Below, in pieces: positions 36,013 through 44,561 of a stretch of DNA of 64,000 bases (the first letter of the stretch is position 1; every line of letters starts with the position of its first letter). The stretch spans positions 124,001 through 188,000 of the forward strand of contig NZ_QOCL01000003.1 in the NCBI RefSeq assembly GCF_004006665.1, in the 5' to 3' direction. The notes under the pieces are model-generated. The model ran no database searches, was not told where the DNA came from, and saw nothing but the letters and a program-made list of their open reading frames with translations. Both the position numbers and the translations under genes were made by a program. Origin of the DNA: Halobacteriovorax sp. HLS. GTDB taxonomy: Bacteria > Bdellovibrionota > Bacteriovoracia > Bacteriovoracales > Bacteriovoracaceae.

Positions 36013-37168
36013 AATATTATTACTTTTATTTTTACTGCTTGGACAAAATTCTTATGCTGCGAAGATTGAGCTGATTGCAAGAGCAGACAGCTTTCAGTCT
36101 TATCGATTACCACTTGTGAGCTATATTACTAATGCTACAGTTACTCATAATAGTAAAGGTGATACGGCCTTTAGTTTTGTAGCAATTATCGATAATGAAG
36201 TCAGAACATGTATTTGGTATTCGCCTATGAATTCTGAGCAAGGACGCATTATACACATAGCAAAAAAAGATAATACCCTCAGTGATCCAAGTCTTAATGA
36301 AAGTGGAGATCTCGTTTTTGCTGAATATAATGAAGCCCAAGTTCAAGGACTATTCGTATACTCTAGCTCAACTGATCAAGTAAGATCACTTCTAGTTGAT
36401 AAAAGATTTATTTCAATTAGAGATCCTAAAATTAATAGTCACGGTGGAGTAATCTTTAGAGCTTCAGATAAGGCAGGGGTTAAAAGTATTATTTATCAAA
36501 GAGATGGTGTTGATAGCACTATTATCTCTTCTAAGGATGTAGGAGTTTCTTATATCTTCTCTGCAAATTTCTTGAATGAAGATTCTATTATTTTAAAGAC
36601 TCGTAGAGGACTTGCTGGAGAAGTTACCGAAAGACAACCAGACCACATTACACAAGTGACTTTTGCTGGGGATAGAGTAGTAAGGGCCGAGGACCGAGAC
36701 TCGGATGAGCGATCTTCTATCATTCAATTTAATAATACTATTGGCTCTAGTGCTAAGAGTTCACAATTTGCTTTTATCGGGACAAATTCAAACTCTTCAA
36801 GAGCGTTATATAGAAGCGTCGGAAATAAGCTTGAACTTATTGTTGAAGAAGGTAAGCAGGGAATTAAACAACTTGAGTACTTTGCACCATCTATTAACTC
36901 CTCTGGAAATATTGCCTTTAGGGCAATAGATGACCAAGGCAAAAGAGGAATCTTTTGGAGTGATGGTAAGATTGTTAAGAGTTATTTGAAGGCCGGTGAC
37001 TTAATCGATACAGATATTACAACTGCTAAAATTCATGCCGCTAGGGGACCTAGTTTTGGTGGCGGATTAACAATTAACGAATTAGACGAAGTTGTTTTTC
37101 AGGCCAAGGTCTTTACTAAAGAATTAGAAAAAGACCTTGGAACAGTTGTTCTTAAGGCCTCTTTTTAA
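36005..37168 (+). CDS. Secreted beta-propeller-like protein
   Basis: This 387-residue exported protein has the signal peptide MTRILLLLFLLLGQNSYA. Five to six weak repeats carry the pattern Asn-x-x-Gly-x-[IVL]-x-F-x-A (for example SLNESGDLVFAEYNE, KINSHGGVIFRASDK and SINSSGNIAFRAIDD), as in beta-propellers. It overlaps the RND gene by 8 bases, so it belongs to the same operon and may act with the pump in the periplasm (inference). Confidence 0.75.
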   Translation: MTRILLLLFLLLGQNSYAAKIELIARADSFQSYRLPLVSYITNATVTHNSKGDTAFSFVAIIDNEVRTCIWYSPMNSEQGRIIHIAKKDNTLSDPSLNESGDLVFAEYNEAQVQGLFVYSSSTDQVRSLLVDKRFISIRDPKINSHGGVIFRASDKAGVKSIIYQRDGVDSTIISSKDVGVSYIFSANFLNEDSIILKTRRGLAGEVTERQPDHITQVTFAGDRVVRAEDRDSDERSSIIQFNNTIGSSAKSSQFAFIGTNSNSSRALYRSVGNKLELIVEEGKQGIKQLEYFAPSINSSGNIAFRAIDDQGKRGIFWSDGKIVKSYLKAGDLIDTDITTAKIHAARGPSFGGGLTINELDEVVFQAKVFTKELEKDLGTVVLKASF

Positions 37169-38435
37169 ATAACTCGTGCCATTGCTTTGAGAGAGTTTCT
37201 CTATCATCTGGGTGAGCTATTCGTATCAACTCTTGTGCTCTTTGCTTAAGAGTCAGGCCGTATAGATTAGTTACTCCATGCTCGGTTGCAACATAGTGGA
37301 CGTGGGCACGAGTTGTAACCACACCTGCTCCTGGCTTGAGAGTTGGAATAATCTTGGAAGTGCCCTTCTTAGTTCTAGAAGTAATCGCAATAATTGGCTT
37401 TCCTCCTGTGCTTAGAGAGGCGCCTCTAATAAAGTCCATCTGACCACCAACACCACTATAAATACTATGACCAATACTGTCCGCGCAAACTTGGCCAGTG
37501 AGATCAATTTCAATAGCACTATTAATAGCGACCACTTTTGGATTTCTTCTAATTATACTTGGATTATTCACATAGTCTGCACCAATAAGAATAGTCTCAG
37601 GGTTATCATCTACAAAGTCTAGAACGTCTTGTGATCCCATTATAAATGAACCTACTGTTTTTCCTTGATGAACTTTTTTAAGTTTATTATTCACGACGCC
37701 TTTTTTCATAAGATGCATGGCCTGGTCAGACCACATTTCTGTATGAATTCCAAGGTCCTTATGGGTGTCTAAACTCTTAAGGACAGCATCAGGAATAGAG
37801 CCAATTCCCATTTGTAAAGTTGACCCATCCTCAATAATTTCAGCAATATTCTTTCCGATGCGAAGTTCTTCATTTGATAATGAACTTTCTTTAACAGTGT
37901 GCAGCTCTTCAGTAACCTCTATCGCATGATGGATCTTCGAGACGTGAATATATGCATCCCCATGAACTTTAGGAACATTGGGGTTGATCTGAGCAATCAC
38001 AACTCTGGCCGCGGAGGTTGCCGCTTGCATAATGTCTAAACTTGTTCCTAGTGTACAATAACCATGCTTGTCAGGAGGAGATACGTGGATGAAGACTATA
38101 TCTACTTTCTTAACGCCACTACTTATGAGGTTTGGAATCTCAGATAGAAAACAAGGCAGGTAATCAACGCGGTCGTAGTCTAGCGACTTTCTCACATTTG
38201 CACCAACGAAGAAGTTTGTAACTCTAAAATCCTTATACTCAGGACTACACCAAAATGCATTCCCGTGAGTATGTAAGTGCATAATTTCTATGCCCTTTAG
38301 TACCTTTGCATATTCTTTAAAGCTCTCCAAAAGAGATGTAGGAGTGGCCATTCCTCCGTGTATGACGACACTATCGTAATCGCGAATTTCCTTAAATACT
38401 TCATTAAAGTTTGAGTGAATAATCATATATTTCAT
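37152..38435 (-). CDS. Acetyl-CoA hydrolase/4-hydroxybutyrate CoA-transferase family protein
   Basis: This protein of about 427 residues has family I CoA-transferase features: SPPDKHGYCTLG near residue 140, LQMGIGSIPDAV, GIHTEMWSDQAMHLMKKG and the C-terminal YVATEHGVTNLYGLTLKQRA. It moves CoA between acetyl-CoA and short acyl acids. The frame extends to a TTG without a ribosome binding site (38489). The ATGs at 38435 and 38426 follow AAAAAGG, and one of them is the likely start. It is divergent from the lipid operon at 38605, and its stop end overlaps the convergent propeller gene. Confidence 0.9.
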   Translation of the reverse strand: MKYMIIHSNFNEVFKEIRDYDSVVIHGGMATPTSLLESFKEYAKVLKGIEIMHLHTHGNAFWCSPEYKDFRVTNFFVGANVRKSLDYDRVDYLPCFLSEIPNLISSGVKKVDIVFIHVSPPDKHGYCTLGTSLDIMQAATSAARVVIAQINPNVPKVHGDAYIHVSKIHHAIEVTEELHTVKESSLSNEELRIGKNIAEIIEDGSTLQMGIGSIPDAVLKSLDTHKDLGIHTEMWSDQAMHLMKKGVVNNKLKKVHQGKTVGSFIMGSQDVLDFVDDNPETILIGADYVNNPSIIRRNPKVVAINSAIEIDLTGQVCADSIGHSIYSGVGGQMDFIRGASLSTGGKPIIAITSRTKKGTSKIIPTLKPGAGVVTTRAHVHYVATEHGVTNLYGLTLKQRAQELIRIAHPDDRETLSKQWHELFKKRP

Positions 38436-38604
38436 ATCCTTTTTTTTGTTGCGTATACTACTATGAATTACGCTATGCGAATAGATCAAATATCTAAATA
38501 ATATGACGCATTAAGCAGGTGGACTATTATTAGATTTCATTGGTTTTATGGCCCTTTCTTGGTAATCTTCTTCGCGATTACTCACAATTTTAAGGTTAAT
38601 ATTA

Positions 38605-40020
38605 ATGCTTTTGAAAAAGAAAGACATCATCACAAAAGACTATGATGTTGTAGTTATTGGTTCTGGACTAGCGGGAATGACGGCCGCTAATAAATTGGCC
38701 AGAAATGGTAGAAGTGTTCTGCTTTTGGAGTCGCACAATAAATTAGGTGGATTTGCTACTTGGTTTAAAAGACAAAAGGGAGATCATATCTTTGACGTTT
38801 CTCTCCATGGTTTTCCTGTGGGAATGATTAAAACATGCAAGAAGTACTGGTCTAGAGAAATAGCACAACGAATTGTTCAGGTTCATAGTGTTCGCTTTGT
38901 TAACCCACAATTTGAAATAGAGACAGACTTTACGAAAGAACATTATATAAGTGTTCTAAGAGATAAGTTTGGAATAGATGAAAAATGTGTGGTTGAGTTC
39001 TTTGATTACTTAGCTGCTATGAATTTCTATGATGATAGCGGTATGACCAATGGAGAACTCTTCGAAAAGTTCTTTCCAAATAGAAATGATGTTCATCGTT
39101 TTTTAATGGAGCCAATTGTCTATGCTAATGGATCCACTTTGGAAGACCCTGCCATTACTTATGGAATTGTTTTTTCAAACTTCATGAGTAAGGGAGTATA
39201 TATCTTCAAAGGCGGAACAGACGAGCTTATTTCGATGATGAAAGATGAGCTTATTAAAAATGGAGTTGATATTAAGCTTCATTCCAAAGTTGATGATATT
39301 CAAATTGAAAATAGAGAAGTCAAGGCCGTAAAAATTGGTGAGACATTAGTAAGAACTAAGTCTGTTCTTTCGAATTCAAATTTATTAAGCACTGTTTTTA
39401 AATTAGCGGGTAGTGAGAACTTTGATGAAGACTATATAGCTAAGGCGCAAGAGGTTCGTCTTAATACCTCTAGTTGTCAGGTCTTTATGGGAATCAAAGA
39501 AGGGGAGTCTATCCCTGATATTGGAGAACTTGTTTTCTATTCTGATGATGATCAATTTAACACTGATCTCATTCTGTCTCCAGAAGTAGGTTCCCAAACT
39601 TTCTCCGTCTATTATCCTGAAATTCGTCCTCAAAGGCCAAATCGCTATGCTGTGGTTTCTTCTAGTAATGCCAGATATGAAGATTGGAGTGGCCTAAGCG
39701 AAGAAGACTATAAAAAAAGAAAAGAGCAGGTCACCGAAAAGGCCCTTTCAACTTTAGAGAAACTTATTCCAGGTGTTCGTGAAAAAATTGACTACGTAGA
39801 TTGTTCAACTCCTCTGACTGTGGAGAAATATACTCATCATAATAAGGGAGCCAGCTTTGGAACAAAGTTTGAAGGTCTACCTATCAGTATGGAAATGCAT
39901 AAGCAGGTTAAGGGACTCTTCCATTCTGGATCGGTAGGAATCATAATGTCGGGTTGGTTGGGAGCTGCAAATTATGGAGTTATTCAATCACACGAAGTAG
40001 AGACATATTTATCAAAATAA
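38605..40020 (+). CDS. CrtI-like FAD-dependent oxidoreductase (phytoene desaturase/isomerase family)
   Basis: This 471-residue protein has the N-terminal dinucleotide-binding motif VVIGSGLAGMTAANKL, then LLLESHNKLGGFATWF as in the phytoene dehydrogenase/CrtISO/retinol saturase family, a KGGTDELISMMKDELIKNG substrate-domain motif, and a C-terminal FHSGSVGIIMSGWLGAANYG FAD-closing segment. It is the first gene of a tight operon with FabG-, FabZ- and FabI-like enzymes. No phytoene synthase or other carotenoid gene is present, so an acyl chain attached to ACP is a better candidate substrate than a carotenoid (inference). Confidence 0.85.
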   Translation: MLLKKKDIITKDYDVVVIGSGLAGMTAANKLARNGRSVLLLESHNKLGGFATWFKRQKGDHIFDVSLHGFPVGMIKTCKKYWSREIAQRIVQVHSVRFVNPQFEIETDFTKEHYISVLRDKFGIDEKCVVEFFDYLAAMNFYDDSGMTNGELFEKFFPNRNDVHRFLMEPIVYANGSTLEDPAITYGIVFSNFMSKGVYIFKGGTDELISMMKDELIKNGVDIKLHSKVDDIQIENREVKAVKIGETLVRTKSVLSNSNLLSTVFKLAGSENFDEDYIAKAQEVRLNTSSCQVFMGIKEGESIPDIGELVFYSDDDQFNTDLILSPEVGSQTFSVYYPEIRPQRPNRYAVVSSSNARYEDWSGLSEEDYKKRKEQVTEKALSTLEKLIPGVREKIDYVDCSTPLTVEKYTHHNKGASFGTKFEGLPISMEMHKQVKGLFHSGSVGIIMSGWLGAANYGVIQSHEVETYLSK

Positions 40021-40029
40021 GGATTTAAC

Positions 40030-40776
40030 ATGATTACATATAATTTTAATGAAAAGGTTGTTGTCGTAACTGGTGGTACTAGAGGTATAGGACGAGGAGT
40101 TGTTGAGAGCTTTTTAAAAAGTGGAGCAACTGTCATTGCAACTTATGCTTCTAACGATAACGCTGCCCAAGCATTTAAAGAAGAGCTAGCTCAGTTTGGG
40201 GATAAGCTTGCTCTTAGAAAGTTCGATGTATCCAAAGAAGGAGAGGTTCTTGCTTTCTATGAAGAAGTTGAACAGAGCTTTTCTAAAATTGATATTCTAG
40301 TAAATAACTCTGGAATTCGTAAAGATAATGTTCTTGCTCTTATGCCTGAAGAAGATTGGTCTCGTGTAATGGATATCAATCTTAAAGGGACTTTTCTCAT
40401 GTCCAAAGGAGCAATCCCGGTGATGATGAGAAATAGATTTGGACGTATTATAAATATGAGCTCTGTTGGTGGCTCTCTCGGTCTTGCCGGACAGGCGAAT
40501 TACGCAGCTTCAAAAGCTGGTCAAGTTGCCTTATCAAAATCCCTTGCAAAGGAAGTTGGAAAAAAAGGAATTACGATTAATAATATTTGCCCTGGCTTTA
40601 TTGAGACCGAGCTAATTGCTGATCTTCCTGCTGAACAAGTTAAAGAATATAAGAAACAGGTACCACTTAGAAGATTTGGAAAGGTTGAAGAAGTTTCCAA
40701 TGCTGTTCTCTTTCTAAGTTCTGAAGAAAGTGGTTATATCACTGGTACAACTTTAGAAATCTCAGGTGGTCTATAG
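40030..40776 (+). CDS. FabG-like 3-oxoacyl-ACP reductase
   Basis: This 248-residue short-chain dehydrogenase has the cofactor motif VTGGTRGIGRG, NNSG, catalytic Ser144/145, Tyr158 and Lys162 (NYAASKAG), and the FabG-type tail SGYITGTTLEISGG. It reduces a 3-oxoacyl group to 3-hydroxyacyl with NADPH. Its TAG stop overlaps the GTG start of the next gene by one base. Clustering with a dehydratase and enoyl reductase shows that it is the reductase of a dedicated elongation cycle rather than an isolated paralogue. Confidence 0.92.
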   Translation: MITYNFNEKVVVVTGGTRGIGRGVVESFLKSGATVIATYASNDNAAQAFKEELAQFGDKLALRKFDVSKEGEVLAFYEEVEQSFSKIDILVNNSGIRKDNVLALMPEEDWSRVMDINLKGTFLMSKGAIPVMMRNRFGRIINMSSVGGSLGLAGQANYAASKAGQVALSKSLAKEVGKKGITINNICPGFIETELIADLPAEQVKEYKKQVPLRRFGKVEEVSNAVLFLSSEESGYITGTTLEISGGL

Positions 40777-41207
40777 TGAGCAAGTTTTCTAATGAGGTTC
40801 TTGAGTCAATTCCACAAAAACCACCATTTCTCTTTGTAGACAAGGTCGTTTCAAGAGAAGAAAAGAAAATCTCCACTTCTTTTCAAGTAACAGGACAAGA
40901 GGATTTCTTTAAGGGACACTTTCCTGGTAATCCAATCATGCCTGGAGTTCTACTGCAAGAAGCTGCCTTTCAATCAGGTGCTTTGCTTATGGCAAGTGTA
41001 GGTAATGGTGGACTTGGAGTTGTAGCAAAAGTTTCAAATGCTAAGTTTAAAAACTTTGTTAAACCAGGGGATTTGTTGGAAATGGATGTTGAACTCGTTG
41101 AAGTTGTTTCTAATGCTTATTATATGAAAGCAAAGTCTAAAGTTGCAGGTAAGGTTGTTATGGCCATTGAATTCACTTGCGCTCTAGTTGGAGATACTAA
41201 TGCTTAA
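40776..41207 (+). CDS. FabZ-like 3-hydroxyacyl-ACP dehydratase
   Basis: This 143-residue hotdog protein has the FabZ signature FFKGHFPGNPIMPGVLLQEA containing the catalytic His48 and Glu62. It removes water from 3-hydroxyacyl-ACP to give trans-2-enoyl-ACP. It starts at a GTG overlapping the stop of the ketoreductase gene, with AGGTGG as ribosome binding site, which is direct evidence of coupled translation. Confidence 0.9.
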   Translation: MSKFSNEVLESIPQKPPFLFVDKVVSREEKKISTSFQVTGQEDFFKGHFPGNPIMPGVLLQEAAFQSGALLMASVGNGGLGVVAKVSNAKFKNFVKPGDLLEMDVELVEVVSNAYYMKAKSKVAGKVVMAIEFTCALVGDTNA

Positions 41208-41997
41208 TTTTGAATTTGAACAAAAATGTTTTCTCATTGCTGGAGTTGCGAATAAGAAAAGTGTTGCTTATGCCAGCGCAAAGAGTTTAATCGAAAGCGG
41301 TGCGAGATGTGTCTTTACTGTTCAATCTACTGAGCATGAAGCAAGAGTTAAGAAACTATTTGCAGACTCCCCAGTTTATGTCTTAGACGTTGAGAGCGAA
41401 GAAGCGATTGAAGAGTTTGGAAAGAAAATGAGTGCTGAAGGTTACCGTTTTGATGGGATTGTGCACTCGATTGCCTTTGCGAACTATTCTGAAGGAATAA
41501 AGCCTTTTCATGAAACTAAGCTTAGAGATTATCTACAAGCTACGAATATTTCCGCCTTTTCTCTTGTCTCTTTAACAAACTCAGTTAAGGATTTGTTAAA
41601 TGAAAATGCCTCTATTGTGACGGTGTCTATTTCTGATACAAGAGCAACTAGTTATGGTTATATGGGACCTATTAAGGCCTCACTTGATGCTACGGTGGCG
41701 TACTTAGCAAAGTCTCTAAGTAGCTTTTCAAATGCGAGGTGTAATGCTGTATGCTCTGGTCCTCTAAAGACTTCGGCATCTGCTGGAATACCTGGGTATA
41801 TTAATAATTATATCTTTGCTGAAAAATTGACACTTAGAAAGAAAGCTTTAAAAACAACAGAAGTTTCTAATACCATCTGTTTTCTATTAAGTGAGCTTTC
41901 AAGTGGGATAAATGCAACAGGTATTCTTATTGACGCTGGTATGAGCTGTAATCACTTTGATAGCGATGTCGTAAATACTGTGGCCGATAATTTATAA
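41200..41997 (+). CDS. FabI-like enoyl-ACP reductase
   Basis: This SDR of about 265 residues has the FabI arrangement: a non-standard nucleotide motif GVANKKSVAYASAKSL, HSIAFA, the catalytic pair Tyr152 and Lys159 in SYGYMGPIKASLDA, and a C-terminal GILIDAGMS. It would saturate the enoyl intermediate. GGAGA five bases before the ATG at 41200 fixes the start, 8 bases inside the dehydratase gene. Its sequence is quite divergent from housekeeping FabI, as expected for a specialised copy. It completes a KR-DH-ER set in one operon. Confidence 0.85.
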   Translation: MLNFEFEQKCFLIAGVANKKSVAYASAKSLIESGARCVFTVQSTEHEARVKKLFADSPVYVLDVESEEAIEEFGKKMSAEGYRFDGIVHSIAFANYSEGIKPFHETKLRDYLQATNISAFSLVSLTNSVKDLLNENASIVTVSISDTRATSYGYMGPIKASLDATVAYLAKSLSSFSNARCNAVCSGPLKTSASAGIPGYINNYIFAEKLTLRKKALKTTEVSNTICFLLSELSSGINATGILIDAGMSCNHFDSDVVNTVADNL

Positions 41998-43026
41998 GGA
42001 CTTCTTGGTAAGAGGCTTCTCTCCACAGTAGTCGTATGAAGCATTTTTTTCATGATCAGTGTAATTGTAAAAGAGCGCTCCACCCTTAGTTTTTTCATAT
42101 ACTTCTTCAGCATGTTCTGAAGCTACTGCGGTACAACCCCAAGTCATTCCTTGGGCCCAGTTTTCATACTTTCTACTTCCAGATTTTGAACGCTGGAATA
42201 GATGTGGGTCTTGTTCATTGGAATTGGCCTTGCCTTCCCAAACAATCTTTCTCTGTCCGTCTTTAGAAACACCTTGATGAAAAACTACGAGCCTATCACG
42301 GCTATTGTCATTCTTGTCCTTTTCTAGGCCATCAAATTTCATATGCCATTTCCAACCACTACTAAGACCATCTCGTCTTTCTGCTGAAACCATAAATCCT
42401 CTAGGAGTTAAGTTGGTTCCACTCTTATTGCTAAAGTATTGTGCATTGAGTGCGCTATTATTCATTCCGTTCTTTGTTCCCATGCCATGAGCAGAAAAGT
42501 AGGTTTCTACTTCACCTGTTTTCATATTGAGAAGGAATAATCTTTTTTTAGAAGACGGAAGGTTGAAGTCCTGAATAACCATATAGTCTTTATTATTTAT
42601 ACTTGTGCTACCGGAATATGTTCCATTTATTTTCTTTTGAAAAGTAGAGTCTTTGTGCTTATTGAAAAAACATAGGGCCTGTGTTAACGATTTACTATCA
42701 CCGCCAAGGTGGAGAAGATTCTTTCTTAGTCTATTTTCAAGGGATAGTTTATCAGGGGACTTCTTGGGAGCAGGCATTGAAATAGGGGCCTCTCTATTAC
42801 AATCACTTACTTTTGCTGATAATTGGGTGTTTAAGTAGTTATTAACTTCAGTTGAGCTTGGAATATGGTTAAACTCAGTTTCTCTTTGAATACTTCCTAA
42901 ATCAAGCTGGGCCTGTTGATATTCATAAATATCTTCACGAGAAATTTCTCCAAGTTTTGAATGCCTTGGGAAGTGTTCATCGACACAGGAACTTAATAGA
43001 AGGGTTAGTAGTAAAATTCTTAACAT
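41992..43026 (-). CDS. Lipoprotein with L,D-transpeptidase-like catalytic domain
   Basis: This 344-residue precursor has a lipobox (LLSSC, Cys14). The C-terminal domain resembles the murein L,D-transpeptidase (YkuD-type) catalytic domain: VIQDFNLPSSKKRLFLLNM, then FSAHGMGT, a candidate catalytic His250 (VVFHQG) and Cys298 (TWGCTAV). It would cross-link or edit peptidoglycan in the periplasm. Its stop end overlaps the convergent FabI-like gene by 6 bases. Confidence 0.8.
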   Translation of the reverse strand: MLRILLLTLLLSSCVDEHFPRHSKLGEISREDIYEYQQAQLDLGSIQRETEFNHIPSSTEVNNYLNTQLSAKVSDCNREAPISMPAPKKSPDKLSLENRLRKNLLHLGGDSKSLTQALCFFNKHKDSTFQKKINGTYSGSTSINNKDYMVIQDFNLPSSKKRLFLLNMKTGEVETYFSAHGMGTKNGMNNSALNAQYFSNKSGTNLTPRGFMVSAERRDGLSSGWKWHMKFDGLEKDKNDNSRDRLVVFHQGVSKDGQRKIVWEGKANSNEQDPHLFQRSKSGSRKYENWAQGMTWGCTAVASEHAEEVYEKTKGGALFYNYTDHEKNASYDYCGEKPLTKKSL

Positions 43027-43158
43027 CTATTAAATATCGACTATTTTACTTTTAATCTTAAGCTTAAAATCTGAAGAATCCGATGGAAATGCTTTACTAT
43101 TTATTCATATTCTTGTTTTAAAATGGAGTTGTTGCTACCGGGGGGAAGCTTCTAAAGT

Positions 43159-43195
43159 TCTCCATGTCTATAATTTGTAGGCATGGAGAGTTTTT
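43159..43195 (+). terminator. Plus-strand terminator-like hairpin in a gap between minus-strand genes
   Basis: TCTCCATG (43159-43166) pairs with CATGGAGA (43182-43189), and the stem can extend through G-T pairs. On the plus strand it is followed by a T-run (43191-43195). Both neighbouring genes are on the minus strand, where the following sequence is less T-rich. It may end a small plus-strand RNA, or also serve the minus-strand gene at 43194. Confidence 0.5.
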
Positions 43196-43613
43196 ATTGA
43201 TCTATGAGAGGGGTGAGCTTTTGAACCTGTTCTAGTTCTTGTTGATTAAGTTCTCGGTAACCTCTATAGGACTCCCACCCATATCCCCAGCTAAAAGGAA
43301 GACGAGCAGATGGATGTCCGCCAACTCTGACTCCGTAGTAGTAAATGAATCCTATAAAATTAGGTCCAAACTCTTTTAAACATAGATTGAAGTTTTTATC
43401 AGCAGTTCTGCGATCCTTTCTCGTTCCACCTTTCCAGTAGGCGATATCGTGCCAGAGACAACACTGTTTCCACATTTGTGGATTTCTTGGAGTCCCATCT
43501 GGAACCATTGAGCAACCATCAGTATCAAATGGATTTAAAGTACTAGCAGATACTTGGAATATTAGAAAAAATATGAGTATATAAGAATATAATTTTGATT
43601 TTAAAAAGTTCAC
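43194..43613 (-). CDS. Secreted phospholipase A2-like protein
   Basis: This 139-residue exported protein has the signal peptide core YILIFFLIFQVSAS. The segment FDTDGCSMVPDGT...WKQCCLWHDIAYW has the CCxxHD motif (His55, Asp56) of phospholipase A2-like enzymes, with paired cysteines and an upstream DGC loop that could bind calcium. It would hydrolyse phospholipids outside the cell. The only start is a GTG with AGGG three bases upstream. Both lie in the terminator hairpin of the upstream peroxiredoxin gene, so expression may depend on read-through. Confidence 0.65.
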   Translation of the reverse strand: MNFLKSKLYSYILIFFLIFQVSASTLNPFDTDGCSMVPDGTPRNPQMWKQCCLWHDIAYWKGGTRKDRRTADKNFNLCLKEFGPNFIGFIYYYGVRVGGHPSARLPFSWGYGWESYRGYRELNQQELEQVQKLTPLIDQ

Positions 43614-43638
43614 TAACCCTATTTTACTAGGGTTAGTG
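43603..43638 (-). terminator. Terminator of the peroxiredoxin gene, overlapping the next start codon
   Basis: CACTAACCCTA (43611-43621) and TAGGGTTAGTG (43628-43638) form a perfect 11-bp stem with a 6-base loop. On the minus strand AACTTTTT follows. The 3' arm contains the AGGG and GTG start of the phospholipase-like gene. Confidence 0.8.
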
Positions 43639-43658
43639 CGATATTGAAAGTCTAGCTT

Positions 43659-44390
43659 CTAGGAAAAATATTCTTCGAGCTTGTCACTACCACCAATAAG
43701 TTTTCCAGCTATGAATACCTGTGGAACTTTCTCAGATCCAGTCATAGCTAATAAAGAAACACTAGTAGCATCTTTACCTAGAATTAGTTCTTCAAACTCT
43801 AATGATTTCGAAGTTAATAATTCCTTTGCTTTTTTACAGTATGGACAACCAGGTTTAGTGATTATCGAAATTGCTTCTGGTTTCTTTGCATCACTATTGA
43901 TGTATTCAAGCATAGTATCAGCATCACTTACTTCAAATGGATCGCCTGGCTTGTCTGGTTCAATAAACATCTTCTCTACGACACCATTATTTACAAGCAT
44001 CGAGTATCTCCACGATCTCTTACCAAATCCAATGTCACTCTTATCAACTAAAAGTCCCATACCTTCAGTAAATTCACCGTTTCCATCTGCAATTAAAGTG
44101 ATATTTGCAGCTTCTTGGGCCTCGCCCCATGCTTTCATTACAAATCCGTCATTCACTGACATACAGATAATGTCATCGACGCCTTCTTTTTCAAAAACTT
44201 TTGCAAGTTGATTATATCTTGGTAAATGCGTAGAAGAACAAGTAGGCGTATAAGCACCTGGTAAGCTAAAAACGATTACTTTCTTATTTTTGAAAAGCTC
44301 GTCCGTAGTTACTGCGTTAAGTCCTTTGTCATTAACAATCTTAAACGTTACATTTGGAATTTGATTTCCTTCGCTATTTTTAAAAGTCAT
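43659..44390 (-). CDS. Peroxiredoxin-glutaredoxin fusion protein
   Basis: This 243-residue hybrid has a Prx5-type peroxiredoxin domain (residues 1-165, peroxidatic Cys51 in PGAYTPTCSSTHLPRY) followed by a glutaredoxin domain (172-243) with CPYC at 182-185 and VPQVFIAGKLIGG. Such fusions reduce peroxides at the expense of glutathione. A strong AGGAGG ribosome binding site precedes the ATG. An OxyR-like operator lies about 85 bases upstream, which suits a peroxide-induced gene. A strong terminator follows. Confidence 0.95.
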   Translation of the reverse strand: MTFKNSEGNQIPNVTFKIVNDKGLNAVTTDELFKNKKVIVFSLPGAYTPTCSSTHLPRYNQLAKVFEKEGVDDIICMSVNDGFVMKAWGEAQEAANITLIADGNGEFTEGMGLLVDKSDIGFGKRSWRYSMLVNNGVVEKMFIEPDKPGDPFEVSDADTMLEYINSDAKKPEAISIITKPGCPYCKKAKELLTSKSLEFEELILGKDATSVSLLAMTGSEKVPQVFIAGKLIGGSDKLEEYFS

Positions 44391-44453
44391 AATTTGCCTC
44401 CTAGCAATTATTGTTTCTAAAAATAGATTAATGGATTGAGTTCATAAATGATA

Positions 44454-44489
44454 ATAGAATGTTTCTTTTGTTCGATAGGTTTTATCTAT
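44454..44489. promoter_or_regulatory. OxyR-like operator upstream of peroxiredoxin-glutaredoxin
   Basis: ATAGGTTTTATCTAT (44475-44489) matches the half-operator consensus ATAGnTnnnAnCTAT at every fixed position. On the gene side a second, weaker half-site (ATAG-N7-CTTT, 44454-44468) lies six instead of seven bases away. The position before a peroxide-reducing enzyme gene supports OxyR control. Confidence 0.55.
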
Positions 44490-44561
44490 TGATATTGGTC
44501 CTCGTATTTTCAGAGGGTTACCTTCCTTTAGGACAAGACCTTTTAAGCCGATAAATTTACA

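Noticed and set aside
38605-40020. Carotenoid biosynthesis as the role of the CrtI-like gene
   Set aside because: No phytoene synthase, prenyltransferase or cyclase gene is in the window, and the operon partners are fatty-acid enzymes.
43681-44211. 176-codon plus-strand frame
   Set aside because: Lies entirely antisense to the peroxiredoxin-glutaredoxin gene, whose motifs are unambiguous.
44546-44561. GCCGATAA before the lipoprotein gene, identical to the sigma-28 (FliA) -10 box
   Set aside because: No TAAA -35 box at the right distance, and an 8-base match is expected once or twice by chance in a window of this size; another copy lies inside the FabI-like gene.
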